Source: Streptomyces sp. TRM68416
GTDB taxonomy: Bacteria > Actinomycetota > Actinomycetes > Streptomycetales > Streptomycetaceae
DNA length: 64,000 nucleotides
Reading direction: 5' to 3'
NCBI RefSeq assembly: GCF_014596915.1
Contig: NZ_JACVWU010000003.1
Span: 410,286 to 474,285, forward strand
The notes beneath the pieces are model-generated. The model was not told the DNA's origin, made no database searches, and saw only the letters and a list, made by a program, of their open reading frames with translations. The position numbers and the translations under genes are program-made. Of the stretch, positions 10,304 to 18,897 are shown in pieces. Numbering within the stretch: position 1 is the stretch's first letter; every line of letters begins with the position of its first letter.

Positions 10304-11698
10304 ATGGACGAGGACAGCAGGTACGAGGCGGTACGCAGCCGGGACGCCCGTTTCGACGGCGAGTTCTTCTACGCCGTCGAGACGACCGGCATCTACTGCC
10401 GCCCCAGCTGCCCGGCGGTCACCCCGAACCGCCGCAACGTGCGCTTCTTCACCACGGCAGCGGCGGCCCAGGGCTCGGGGTTCCGGGCCTGCCGCCGCTG
10501 CCGCCCGGACGCCGTTCCCGGCTCCGCCGACTGGAACGCGCGCGCCGACGTCGTAGGACGGGCGATGCGCCTGATCGGAGACGGTGTGGTGGACCGCGAG
10601 GGTGTCGCCGGTCTCGCGGCCCGCCTCGGCTACAGCCCCCGGCAGGTCCAGCGGCAGCTCACCGGAGAGCTCGGTGCCGGGCCCGTCGCCCTGGCCCGGG
10701 CACAGCGGGCGCACACCGCCCGGACGCTGTTGCAGACCACGGACCTGGCGATCACGGAGATCGCGTTCGCCTCCGGGTTCGCCAGCGTCCGCCAGTTCAA
10801 CGACACGATCCGGGAGATCTACGCCCGCACGCCCAGCGAGCTCCGGGCATCCGCTCGCTCCGCCCGCCGCGCCGCCACCCCGACGGCCGGGATCCCGCTG
10901 CGGCTCGCCCACCGCGGGCCGTACCGGTCCGACGCCGTGTTCGACCTGCTCCAGGCCGAGGCCGTACCGGGCGTGGAGCAGGTCGGCGGGCCCCACGGCC
11001 GGCGCGTCTACCGCCGTACCCTGCGCCTGCCGCACGGCACCGGCATCGTCGCGGTCCAGGAACGGACGGGCTCGGTCCGCACGGCCCACGGCACCCACCC
11101 GGGCGGCTGGCTCGACGCCCGCCTGCACCTCACCGACCCCCGCGACCTCACCACCGCCGTACAGCGACTGCGCCGGCTGTTCGACCTGGACGCCGACCCC
11201 TACGCCGTGGACGAACGGCTCGGCGCCGACCCCCGGCTCGCCCCGCTCGTCGCCGCCCGCCCCGGACTGCGCTCACCGGGCGCCGCCGACCCCGAGGAAC
11301 TGGCGGTGCGGGCCGTGGTGGGGCGGGCCGAGGCCGGGCGGCTGGTACAGCGGTACGGCAAGACCCTGGACGCCCCCTGCGACGGCCTCACCCACCTCTT
11401 CCCCGAACCCGCCGTCCTCGCCGAGGCCGAGCCCGACGGCCCCGCGGGCCCGCTCGCCACCGCCCTCGCCGACGGCGCCGTACGACTGGATCCGGGCGCC
11501 GACCGGGACGACGCGCAGGAAGCGCTGCTCGCCCTGCCCGGCCTGGACCCGCGCACGGTCGCCGTCATCCGCACCCGCGCCCTCGGCGACCCGGACGTGG
11601 CCCCCGCGGGCGCCGACGTCCCCGACAACTGGCGCCCCTGGCGCTCATACGCCCTGCAACACCTGCGTACAGCAGGAGAGTTGGAGCAGTCCCCGTGA
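10304..11698 (+). CDS. alkA: AdaA-AlkA fusion: alkylation-responsive regulator / 3-methyladenine DNA glycosylase
   Basis: A 464-residue fusion as in Mycobacterium tuberculosis alkA. Residues 1-75 are the Ada metal-binding domain, with GIYCRPSCPA and FRACRRCRPD supplying four zinc cysteines, the first being the methyl acceptor for phosphotriesters. An AraC-type helix-turn-helix follows (about 80-170, AGLAARLGYSPRQVQRQL). The AlkA N-terminal beta domain is at about 185-295, then a helix-hairpin-helix glycosylase domain. The glycosylase part looks shortened: LPGLDPRTVAVIRTRALGDPD is followed almost at once by NWRPWRSYALQHL, omitting the usual stretch around the catalytic Asp. The ogt start overlaps its stop (GTGA), so the two repair genes form an operon. 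GTG 10301 is an alternative start. Confidence 0.9.
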   Translation: MDEDSRYEAVRSRDARFDGEFFYAVETTGIYCRPSCPAVTPNRRNVRFFTTAAAAQGSGFRACRRCRPDAVPGSADWNARADVVGRAMRLIGDGVVDREGVAGLAARLGYSPRQVQRQLTGELGAGPVALARAQRAHTARTLLQTTDLAITEIAFASGFASVRQFNDTIREIYARTPSELRASARSARRAATPTAGIPLRLAHRGPYRSDAVFDLLQAEAVPGVEQVGGPHGRRVYRRTLRLPHGTGIVAVQERTGSVRTAHGTHPGGWLDARLHLTDPRDLTTAVQRLRRLFDLDADPYAVDERLGADPRLAPLVAARPGLRSPGAADPEELAVRAVVGRAEAGRLVQRYGKTLDAPCDGLTHLFPEPAVLAEAEPDGPAGPLATALADGAVRLDPGADRDDAQEALLALPGLDPRTVAVIRTRALGDPDVAPAGADVPDNWRPWRSYALQHLRTAGELEQSP

Positions 11699-12186
11699 CC
11701 ATGACCATCCGTTACGCGACCGTCGACAGCGCCGTCGGCCCGCTCCTCCTCACCGCCGACCCGGCCACCGGAGCCCTGGCCTCCCTCTCCGTCCCCGGGC
11801 AGAAGGGCGGGCGCACCGTCCAGGACGGCTGGCGTCACGATCCGGCGCTGTTCCGGGACGCCGAGGAACAGCTCGCCGCCTACTTCGCGGGCGAGCTGAA
11901 GGAGTTCCGGCTGCCGCTGCACACCGAGGGCACCGAGTTCCGCAGAAGGGTCTGGGCCGCCCTGGACACCGTCCCCTACGGGGCCACCACCTCGTACGGG
12001 GAGATCGCCGCCCGGATCGGCGCCCCCCGGGCCGCCGTACGGGCCGTCGGCGGCGCGATCGGCGCCAACCCGCTGCTGATCGTCCGCCCCTGCCACCGGG
12101 TGATCGGCGCGGACGGCTCCCTCACCGGCTACGCGGGCGGCCTGGAGCGCAAGACAGTGCTCCTCACCCTGGAGGGCGTTCTCTAG
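11695..12186 (+). CDS. ogt: Methylated-DNA--protein-cysteine methyltransferase
   Basis: A 163-residue suicide enzyme that moves the methyl group from O6-methylguanine to its own cysteine. The active site IVRPCHRVIG is intact, and the family features SYGEIAARIG and GAIGANPLL precede it. The start GTG overlaps the alkA stop, so translation is coupled. Repair of alkylated DNA is therefore both sensed and carried out by this two-gene unit. It is convergent with the DUF456 gene, ending 31 bases from its stop. Confidence 0.94.
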   Translation: MTMTIRYATVDSAVGPLLLTADPATGALASLSVPGQKGGRTVQDGWRHDPALFRDAEEQLAAYFAGELKEFRLPLHTEGTEFRRRVWAALDTVPYGATTSYGEIAARIGAPRAAVRAVGGAIGANPLLIVRPCHRVIGADGSLTGYAGGLERKTVLLTLEGVL

Positions 12187-12217
12187 CGCGGCAGCCCGAC
12201 CAGGTTCGCCCGCGGTG

Positions 12218-12703
12218 CTACGTCCCCCAGATCACCGCACCCAGCCAGGCCCCCGCGATCAGCAGGCAGGTGAACAGCTCCGCCAGCACGCTGGAGCCGC
12301 CCGAGCGCATCGCCGTCCGCAGGGCGGCCATGGCTTCGGCGTGGCGGCCCAGGCGCAGGCGTTCCTCCAGGTAGATGCCGCCCATGAAGCCGGGGATCGC
12401 GCCGAGCACGGGGATCAGGAAGAAGCCCAGGAGTGCGCCCGACCCGGCATACACGCCCATCCGGCGGGTGGCGCCGCTCTCCCGCAGCCGCCGGGGCGGC
12501 AGCGCCCAGCGGACCACCTGGGACAGGAACAGCGCGACGGTCGCCCCGACCAGCACCCACCAGGCCACCGCCTCCGGGTCCTTCAGCGCCCACCACAGGA
12601 TCGCGGCCCACACCAGCCACGACCCCGGCACACCGGGCACCAGTACCCCGCACAGGCCGAGCAGGATGACCATGCCGACCAGCAGGAGATCCCACGCTCC
12701 CAT
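12218..12703 (-). CDS. DUF456 family membrane protein
   Basis: A small 161-residue membrane protein with four or five hydrophobic segments: WDLLLVGMVILLGLCGVLVPG at the N-terminus, a Trp-rich second segment, a glycine-rich GALLGFFLIPVLGAIPGFMGG core, and a C-terminal helix. The Gly-rich PGFMGGxxLEER motif is the family mark. Function is unknown in the family. It is convergent with ogt and is followed upstream by about 160 bases before the divergent PP2C-like gene. Confidence 0.8.
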   Translation of the reverse strand: MGAWDLLLVGMVILLGLCGVLVPGVPGSWLVWAAILWWALKDPEAVAWWVLVGATVALFLSQVVRWALPPRRLRESGATRRMGVYAGSGALLGFFLIPVLGAIPGFMGGIYLEERLRLGRHAEAMAALRTAMRSGGSSVLAELFTCLLIAGAWLGAVIWGT

Positions 12704-12863
12704 CTGTCCAGGGTGCAGGAGTCCGGTGGGGCGCGCAGGTCAGCGATCCCGGGTCGCGAGCGCGATCGACCCCGCCGACGGCTTTCGCAACCCCGTTCGA
12801 CCCCTCACTCGATTTTCGGCTTGCCCCGTTTTCACACGGCCCGTGCGGTGGACAATTAGGGGC

Positions 12864-14192
12864 ATGAGCCAGCAGGGGGGAACGCCCACCGGTCACGAGG
12901 ACGACTGGTGGAGGCAGCTGTACGACGACTCCACGCAGGACACCGGACCCACGGCGGCGCCGGACACACTGGACGACAGGTTCGCCTCCGCGGTGGGCAC
13001 GGTGAGCGACCGCGCCCCGGAGCGGGAGCCCGTGGTCCCGCCGCCCCGAACGGCCCCGCCGCCGGGCGACGGCCTTCCCGCCGCGCCCGCGGCCGACCCT
13101 CCCGCCCGAGCCGCGGGCCACCGCGCCGCCGACGCCGCCGACGCCGCCGAGGTGGCGCCCGCCCCGGTCCCCGTGCCGGGCCGGGCGCCCCACCTCCCGC
13201 CCGGCACCGGCCGAGCGGCACCCGCCGTCGACTACGTGGGCTCCGGACCGCCCACCTACGACGCCGAACCCACCGCTCTCCCGCCCGCCGACCCCGACGA
13301 CCTGGACGACCTCGTCGCGGACACGGTGCTCGACGGGGCCCGCTACGGCGCCTGCACGCTCCGTGCGGTCTCCCTGCGGGGCGACTCCGCCCGCTACCGG
13401 GGCGAACCCCGCCGCGACTCCCTCCTCACCGCCCGCTTCGGCACCGGCGAGAACGCCCTGCTGCTCGTCGCGATGGCGACCGGCGCCCGCGCCACCCCCG
13501 GCGCCCACCGCGCCGCCGCCGAGGCCTGCCACTGGATCGGCAGGGCGGTCGGCCGCAGCCACGCCCGCCTCGCCGCGGACATCCGCGCCGCCCGCCGCGG
13601 CGACCTCAAGTCGGGCCTGCACCGCCTCACCGACCGCAGCCTGGGCAAACTCCGCGCCAGCGCCGCCGAACAGGGCGTCGAACCGGAGGAGTACGCGGCC
13701 ACCCTGCGCTGCCTCCTGCTTCCCGCCGACCCCGACTGCCGTACCCGCGTCTTCTTCGGCGTCGGCGCCGGCGGACTGTTCCGGCTGCGCGACGGCGAGT
13801 GGCAGGACATCGAACCCCGCGTCGCCGACGTCGTCGGCGAGGCCGTCATGGGCTTCGGCTCGCTCCCGGCCGAGACCCCCGACGGCGACCGTCTCACCAT
13901 GGACCTGGGCATCCCCACACCCCCGAGCCCCTACGAACCGGCCCCGCCCCCGGAGCCACCCCGCGAGCCCTTCCGGTTCCGCGCCTCCGTGGCCCGACCG
14001 GGTGACACCCTCCTGATGTGCACCGGCGGCCTGGCCGAACCCCTGCGCGGCGAGGCCGAACTGGCCCGGCACCTCATCGGCCGTTGGTCCGGCCCCACCC
14101 CGCCGGGCCTGGCCGCGTTCCTCGCCGACGCCCAGGTCCGGGTCAAGGGCTACGCGGACGACCGTACGGCGGCGGCCGTGTGGGAGGCGTAA
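12864..14192 (+). CDS. PP2C-like protein with degenerate metal site
   Basis: 442 residues. The first 150 are Pro/Ala/Asp-rich and probably disordered. The rest resembles actinobacterial PP2C Ser/Thr phosphatases: RAVSLRGDSARYRGEPRRDSLLTARFG, the helix HRAAAEACHWIG, the LRCLLL strand, and RPGDTLLMCTGGLAEPL. In active enzymes the second metal aspartate sits in a VADGVGS-type motif; here it reads VAMATGA, so that Asp-Gly is lost. It may bind phosphoprotein without cleaving it. No signal peptide or membrane segment. ATG 12864 fits the family start, with GGGG just upstream. Confidence 0.68.
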   Translation: MSQQGGTPTGHEDDWWRQLYDDSTQDTGPTAAPDTLDDRFASAVGTVSDRAPEREPVVPPPRTAPPPGDGLPAAPAADPPARAAGHRAADAADAAEVAPAPVPVPGRAPHLPPGTGRAAPAVDYVGSGPPTYDAEPTALPPADPDDLDDLVADTVLDGARYGACTLRAVSLRGDSARYRGEPRRDSLLTARFGTGENALLLVAMATGARATPGAHRAAAEACHWIGRAVGRSHARLAADIRAARRGDLKSGLHRLTDRSLGKLRASAAEQGVEPEEYAATLRCLLLPADPDCRTRVFFGVGAGGLFRLRDGEWQDIEPRVADVVGEAVMGFGSLPAETPDGDRLTMDLGIPTPPSPYEPAPPPEPPREPFRFRASVARPGDTLLMCTGGLAEPLRGEAELARHLIGRWSGPTPPGLAAFLADAQVRVKGYADDRTAAAVWEA

Positions 14193-14210
14193 CCGCACGG
14201 GCCCGGCCCA

Positions 14211-15635
14211 TCAGGGGGCGTACGGCCCCCACTCGCGGGCGGAGGTGTCGTAGCCGTAGCGGGGCAGGTTCTTGATGGCCGTGGTGCGGAACGGGCGGCC
14301 GTTGTCGTCGATGCGGACCGTGCCGGTGCGGCCCTCGGAGGACCAGTCCAGTTCGAGGTACCAGCGGCAGTCGCAGCCCTCGGTGCGGGCGTCGACCAGC
14401 AGCACCTCCGGGTCCTCGGCCGACACCCGGTAGGGCAGCCGCATGGCCGGGATCGTCGTGCCCGCGTTGTTGCCGTCGGCCGGGCGGGCGAGGGGCCGGT
14501 CGATGTCGAGGTCGACGTCGAAGTAGCGCGGGGTCACCGCGCCTCCGCACCCCTGGTCCATGGCGTAGGCGTTGCCCCCGGCGGGCTCGGAACGGCCGAC
14601 GACCCGCACCCGCAGAGCCTCCAGGACCACGGCCGTGGACGTGCGTCCCTGCACCGAGATCCGCACCATCGTCTGCCGCCCGTGCACCGCGCCGTGCGCC
14701 GCGGCCCAGACACCGGCGTCCTGCGGGACCGGCGGCGGCGCGACCTGGGCCGGCGGCTTGGCGACGACGTAGTCGTGGCCGCAGCCCTGGGACCAGACCT
14801 GGGAGTCGGCGGTCCAGGTCAGCGGCGCGCCGGACACCGACCTGCCCTGCGCGGACGGGGCGCCGGTGGTCTTCCCGGCGGAGGGCGGACCCGACGGCTT
14901 CGCGCTGCCGCTGCCCTTGGGGGACGGGCCGGTCGATGTGGGCGACGGGGACGCGGACGGGGACGAGGGCGTGGGGTCCTTCGGGGTGCCGGGCGCGGTC
15001 GTACGCGGGGTTCCCGCGCCCTCGGTCCGGTCGCCGGGGGAGCCGCCCCGGCCGGTGTCCAGGGCGGAGAGGGTGCCGAGCGTGGCGAGGAGCACCGAAG
15101 CCACGGCGAGGGCGACGGTGATGCGTCGGCGGCGGTACCACGGGAGGGTGGCCGGCGGGGTCGGATTCGGTTCTGGTTCCGGTTGCCGCGCCGGTGCGGG
15201 AACCGGTGCGGGCTTTGGTTCCGGTGCCGGTTCGGGCTCCGGCGTTGCCTTCGGTTCGGGCTCCGGCTTCGGTTCGGGCTCCGGCTTTGGTTCCGATGCG
15301 GGCTTTGGCTCCGGTTCCGGGGTCGTGTCGGCGGTTTCCCCCGGCGGGTCCGCCGGGTCCGCCGTCGTCGCCGTGCGCGGTCGCTGTCGTGCCGCCACCG
15401 CCAGCAGCCAGCGGCGGTGGAGTTCCACGCGCTCGTCGGCCGACGCCCCGCACAGGGCGGCGAAGCGCTCCACGGGGGCGAAGTCCTGCGGGACGGCGTC
15501 GCCGGCGCAGTAGCGGTGCAACGTGGAGGTGTTCATGCCCAGACGGCGGGCGAGCGAGCCGTAGCTGCGGTCCGTCCGTTCCTTCAACCGCGTGAGCAAC
15601 TCCGCGAACCGGGCCACGTCCTCGTGTGCCGACAC
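14211..15635 (-). CDS. XRE helix-turn-helix membrane-anchored regulator with Pro-Glu-Lys repeats
   Basis: 474 residues. An N-terminal XRE-type DNA-binding domain (about residues 5-60, YGSLARRLGMNTSTLHRYC) is followed by a Pro-Glu-Lys repeat (units like PEPEPKP, about 100-165), one transmembrane helix (ITVALAVASVLLATLGTL), a Ser/Pro/Thr-rich stalk and an extracytoplasmic beta-rich domain with Cys pairs (QGCGHDY, EGCDCRWYLEL). This suggests a one-component membrane regulator that binds DNA inside and reads an outside signal. The repeat looks recombinogenic in DNA. GTG 15635 was chosen from the XRE start and the AAGGGGG upstream. It is convergent with the PP2C-like gene. Confidence 0.75.
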   Translation of the reverse strand: MSAHEDVARFAELLTRLKERTDRSYGSLARRLGMNTSTLHRYCAGDAVPQDFAPVERFAALCGASADERVELHRRWLLAVAARQRPRTATTADPADPPGETADTTPEPEPKPASEPKPEPEPKPEPEPKATPEPEPAPEPKPAPVPAPARQPEPEPNPTPPATLPWYRRRRITVALAVASVLLATLGTLSALDTGRGGSPGDRTEGAGTPRTTAPGTPKDPTPSSPSASPSPTSTGPSPKGSGSAKPSGPPSAGKTTGAPSAQGRSVSGAPLTWTADSQVWSQGCGHDYVVAKPPAQVAPPPVPQDAGVWAAAHGAVHGRQTMVRISVQGRTSTAVVLEALRVRVVGRSEPAGGNAYAMDQGCGGAVTPRYFDVDLDIDRPLARPADGNNAGTTIPAMRLPYRVSAEDPEVLLVDARTEGCDCRWYLELDWSSEGRTGTVRIDDNGRPFRTTAIKNLPRYGYDTSAREWGPYAP

Positions 15636-15863
15636 CTTTCCCCCTTGCGCTCCCGACCCGGGACGGCATCCCAGGCACCCCACATACCTGCACGTCAGAC
15701 GGGCTGGGATGGTTCCACCGCGGCGGAACGCCCGTCCCTTGTTGCGCCCGGGGCCTGTGACCGCTGATGCTCTTGGTGTCGCACCGACGACCGCCGGACC
15801 GACCTTCCGGCGGCGCGGTGACGACGACCCACACTCATGCACTCATCCCACGGGGGAACACTC

Positions 15864-16484
15864 ATGCCCAAGCACACCCGAGCCGCCGCGGTCACCGTAC
15901 TCACCGTCGCAGGCCTCGTCGCCGGTGCGGCCCTCACCGTACCGGCCGGCGCCGCCACCGGAACGGCGAGCGCGCCCCGGTTCCTGTCGGCCTCCCAGCT
16001 TCCGCCGCACCCCTCGTCCGCCTGGACCGCCGGCAAGGTCACCGACGGCATCCCGGACGAACTGCGGCTCTGCCTGGACGAGGCGCTGCTCGCCTACGAC
16101 TCCCGCTACCGCCAGTTCCACACCGAGGTGGACACGAACGCCCGGCAGTTGAACGTCCGGGTCGGCACCGCCGCCAAGGCCAAGGCCCTGGCCACGAGTC
16201 TGAACAAGGCGATCCGTACCTGCGCCGACCGCATCGAGCAGGCGGACCCGGACATCAAGGCCACGTACAAGTCCTACGGCACGATCCCGGTCGAGGAGGG
16301 CGCCCGCGTCCACGGCCTGCGCACCGACGCCTCGTGGGGCGCCCAGGACGTCCGTCTGCTCTCTGTGGGCCGGGACGGCCGGACCGTCACGGTCGTGGAG
16401 TGGGCGCAGATGGGCGACTTCCACGGCGCCCCGGTGGCCGCCTTCAAGAAGACGACGAAGACGGCCGTGAACAAGCTCCACTGA
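15864..16484 (+). CDS. Small secreted protein, function unknown
   Basis: 206 residues with a clear signal peptide (KHTRAAAVTVLTVAGLVAGA, cleavage near AGAATGTASA). The mature part contains two Cys (LRLCLDE and RTCADR), probably a disulfide, and ends in a compact VTVVEWAQMG segment. It resembles secreted actinobacterial sensor-type domains, but I cannot name a family. GGGGGAAC lies four bases before ATG 15864. It is divergent from the XRE-membrane gene, with about 230 bases between starts. A terminator follows at 16507. Confidence 0.7.
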   Translation: MPKHTRAAAVTVLTVAGLVAGAALTVPAGAATGTASAPRFLSASQLPPHPSSAWTAGKVTDGIPDELRLCLDEALLAYDSRYRQFHTEVDTNARQLNVRVGTAAKAKALATSLNKAIRTCADRIEQADPDIKATYKSYGTIPVEEGARVHGLRTDASWGAQDVRLLSVGRDGRTVTVVEWAQMGDFHGAPVAAFKKTTKTAVNKLH

Positions 16485-16506
16485 CCGTACGACCGCCGCA
16501 GGATAC

Positions 16507-16546
16507 GGGGCCGCCCTCGCGCCACGGGGGTCGGGAGGGCGGCCCC
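16507..16546 (+). terminator. 12-bp hairpin terminator
   Basis: GGGGCCGCCCTC (16507-16518) pairs with GAGGGCGGCCCC (16535-16546), 23 bases after the stop of the secreted protein. Confidence 0.75.
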
Positions 16547-16980
16547 GCAGCGCCGGACCCGAAGTCGCCTACGGCCGGATCGGCAGACGTCGGTGGACAA
16601 TTCGACCCATCCGGTGCGGTCAGACCGCCGCGCGCGGCGGACGAAGTCCGTTGCGGGGCACGGCAATCAGGCCCCGGTGTGCGGATACCGGGTTCGTACC
16701 GCGTCCGTCCTCCGCCCACCAGGGGTTTCCGCCCGCCGCATCGGCCGGGCCTCGACCCCACCGGCCCCGGCACCTCCCGTACGGCAGGTGCCGGGCGGTC
16801 CCGGGAACCGCTTCCGTTCGACCTCCCCACCCCGTCCCGGCACCGCCCGGGGCGGGGTCCTCGTGTCGGAACTCCTGGTCGTTGACGATTCGACATGACT
16901 GGCGCGTGCCCGACGGGGCATGGTTCCCGTGAACGTGTTCGAGCAGGAGGGGAACCGACATCGGCACGCGGGCGGGGGTC
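16547..16980. other. Non-coding stretch before the RsbW-like gene
   Basis: No credible gene is seen. It holds a 10-bp hairpin, CCCGGCACCT (16766-16775) with AGGTGCCGGG (16786-16795). Upstream of the kinase gene the sequence is G-rich; I cannot name a promoter with confidence. Confidence 0.45.
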
Positions 16981-17463
16981 ATGAAGAGGCAGGCACGAGG
17001 AGGCGGTCCCACGGCGATCGGGGCCTTCTCGGTGGAGACGGCGGAGGACAATCCGGCCGGCGTCGCGGAACAGACGCAGGCACACCAGCTCAGGCGCAGA
17101 CTCGGCAAGGCGGATCTCAGAGCGGTACCGGAGGCCCGCAGAGAGCTGCGTCATCTGCTGCGGCACTGGGGGAGGCCGGGGCGATCGGAGGTTGCGGAAC
17201 TGCTGACCAGCGAACTCGTCACCAACGCGCTCATCCACACCGATGACGACGCGGTCCTGACCGCCACGGTGGATCCCGGCGCACTCCGGGTGGAGGTACG
17301 GGACTTCGTGGCCCCCAGGCCCCGGCTGTGCGCACCGAACGCCGACGACGGTACGCACGGCCGGGGCCTGGTCCTCGTCCAGTCGCTCGCGGACGCGTGG
17401 GGGGTACGCCCGCACGCCGTGGGGAAAGCGGTCTGGTTCGAACTCGACGCCGGGCGACTGTGA
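16981..17463 (+). CDS. RsbW-like ATP-binding serine kinase (anti-sigma type)
   Basis: 160 residues of the GHKL fold. The N-box ELVTNALIHT and the G-box DDGTHGRGLVLVQSLAD are present, with the C-terminal strand AVWFELD. Proteins of this size in Streptomyces act as anti-sigma switch kinases or orphan regulators. No sigma or anti-anti-sigma gene is adjacent, so the partner is unknown. GGGGG precedes ATG 16981. A bidirectional terminator follows at once. Confidence 0.85.
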   Translation: MKRQARGGGPTAIGAFSVETAEDNPAGVAEQTQAHQLRRRLGKADLRAVPEARRELRHLLRHWGRPGRSEVAELLTSELVTNALIHTDDDAVLTATVDPGALRVEVRDFVAPRPRLCAPNADDGTHGRGLVLVQSLADAWGVRPHAVGKAVWFELDAGRL

Positions 17464-17480
17464 CCCGCTCTGTGACGCGG

Positions 17481-17515
17481 AGAGGGGGGTACGACGTGGT
17501 GTCGTACCCCCCTCT
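17481..17515. terminator. Bidirectional 15-bp hairpin terminator
   Basis: AGAGGGGGGTACGAC (17481-17495) and GTCGTACCCCCCTCT (17501-17515) pair perfectly around a five-base loop, between the convergent kinase and DUF2637 genes. Confidence 0.85.
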
Positions 17516-17542
17516 GCGGCGTTCGCCCGAGTGGATCGGCCG

Positions 17543-18583
17543 TTAGCCGAACTGCTGCTCCAGATCCTTGAGCTTGCGCTCCAAGGAGTCCAGCCGCGGC
17601 AGGGCCATGGTGTCGTCCTCCGCGGTGAGGTCGACGGTCACCTGGTCAGAACCTTTGCGTACGGGCTGCAGTGAGGGTCGCGTACGTACGGGCAATTGCT
17701 CCGGCGCGGATATGGCAGGCTCCGCGGTGACTCGGTCGGAGCCGCGCTCCACCGCCTGCACCTCCACCTGGCGCCCGCCGCCGCGGCCGACGAAACCGCG
17801 GTGGCCGCGGCTGATGGCCTTCAGCTGGGCGCGCTCCACGCGCTGCGCCTCGCGGCGCCTCAGCCGCTGCTCCTCCTTCTTCAGCCGGTCCTCGCGGACC
17901 TCCTCGACCGCCTCGTCCAGGCTGCGCACGTTCTCCAGGAGCATCAGGGACCAGGCCTTGTACGTCTCCCGGGGTGCCCGCAGCCAGCGGACGATGCGGA
18001 TCTGCGGCAGCGGCCTCGGCACCAGGCCCTGCTCGCGCAGGGCGGCCCGGCGGGTCTGCTTCAGCGCCCGGTCGAAGAGCACGGCCGCGGACAGGGACAT
18101 GCCGGCGAAGAAGTGCGGGGCGCCGTCGTGGCCGATGCCCCTGGGCGCGTGCACCCAGTTGAACCAGGCCGCCGCGAAGGCGAACGTCCACACGAGTATC
18201 CGGGAGCCGAGGGCCGCGTCACCGTGGCTCGCCTCGCGCACCGCCAGCACCGAGCAGAACATGGCCGCCCCGTCCAGGCCGAACGGGACCAGGTACTGCC
18301 AGCCGTTGGTGAGGCCGAGGTTCTGTTCGCCGAAGCCGACCAGTCCGTGGAAGGACAGTGCCGCGGCCACCGCGGCGCAGCAGAACAGGAGCACATAGGA
18401 GACCGTGCCGTATATGGCCTCCTTACGCCTGCGGCGCTCTTCGCTGCGCTCCCAAGAGTCCTCGCCGGTGTCCTTCCCCGAGGAGCGCTTTCCGCGCGCG
18501 AGCACCGCCACCGCCGCCAGCGTGCCCAGGAGCAGTACGGCGCCCGGAAGCAGCCAGTTCAGCGATATGTCGGTCAGTCTCAT
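17543..18583 (-). CDS. DUF2637 family membrane protein (Spd-like)
   Basis: 346 residues. A first membrane helix follows the start (WLLPGAVLLLGTLAAVAVLA), then a charged loop rich in Glu/Arg, then three or four helices covering SYVLLFCCAAVAAALSFHG, LVPFGLDGAAMFCSVLAV and LVWTFAFAAAWFNWVHAPRG. The C-terminal half is a long charged coiled-coil-like tail with EEVREDRLKKEEQRLRRREAQ and a final LERKLKDLEQQF heptad. This layout is the DUF2637 group found on Streptomyces chromosomes and plasmids, the latter near spread genes. No plasmid genes surround it. AAGGGA lies seven bases before ATG 18583. Confidence 0.8.
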   Translation of the reverse strand: MRLTDISLNWLLPGAVLLLGTLAAVAVLARGKRSSGKDTGEDSWERSEERRRRKEAIYGTVSYVLLFCCAAVAAALSFHGLVGFGEQNLGLTNGWQYLVPFGLDGAAMFCSVLAVREASHGDAALGSRILVWTFAFAAAWFNWVHAPRGIGHDGAPHFFAGMSLSAAVLFDRALKQTRRAALREQGLVPRPLPQIRIVRWLRAPRETYKAWSLMLLENVRSLDEAVEEVREDRLKKEEQRLRRREAQRVERAQLKAISRGHRGFVGRGGGRQVEVQAVERGSDRVTAEPAISAPEQLPVRTRPSLQPVRKGSDQVTVDLTAEDDTMALPRLDSLERKLKDLEQQFG

Positions 18584-18897
18584 CTGGGGTCCCTTGCATT
18601 GGGATAGGGCGTAACGCCCGCCATAGTGGCCCAATCCCAACGGCCCTCAGGGGGTTTCGGGGCAAGAGGCCGCCAAGGAAGTGCAAGGGGATGCCCAGGG
18701 CGGCGTTCTGCTCGAACTGCCGCTTGAGGGGCGGGAGTTGAGTTCGAATAAGACTACCCGTACGGGTGGTTCCACGGAAAGTTCCTGCGACGAGTGAGGA
18801 AGTTGTGAAACGGCTGTAACCGAGTGGGGGCGGTCTCGGGAGTTGATCTTACGGGACCGGAGCGGGGTGCGCGCGCCGGGGGCGCCCCCGCCGTGCG
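18584..18897. other. Intergenic stretch upstream of DUF2637
   Basis: About 310 bases with no gene. It contains the perfect palindrome ACCCGTACGGGT (18755-18766) inside an AT-richer patch, a possible promoter or operator for the DUF2637 gene. Confidence 0.4.

Noticed and set aside
14900..15340. CRISPR-like or satellite repeat within the XRE-membrane gene
   Set aside because: The repeats are codon-level Pro-Glu-Lys units inside a long reading frame, with no spacers.
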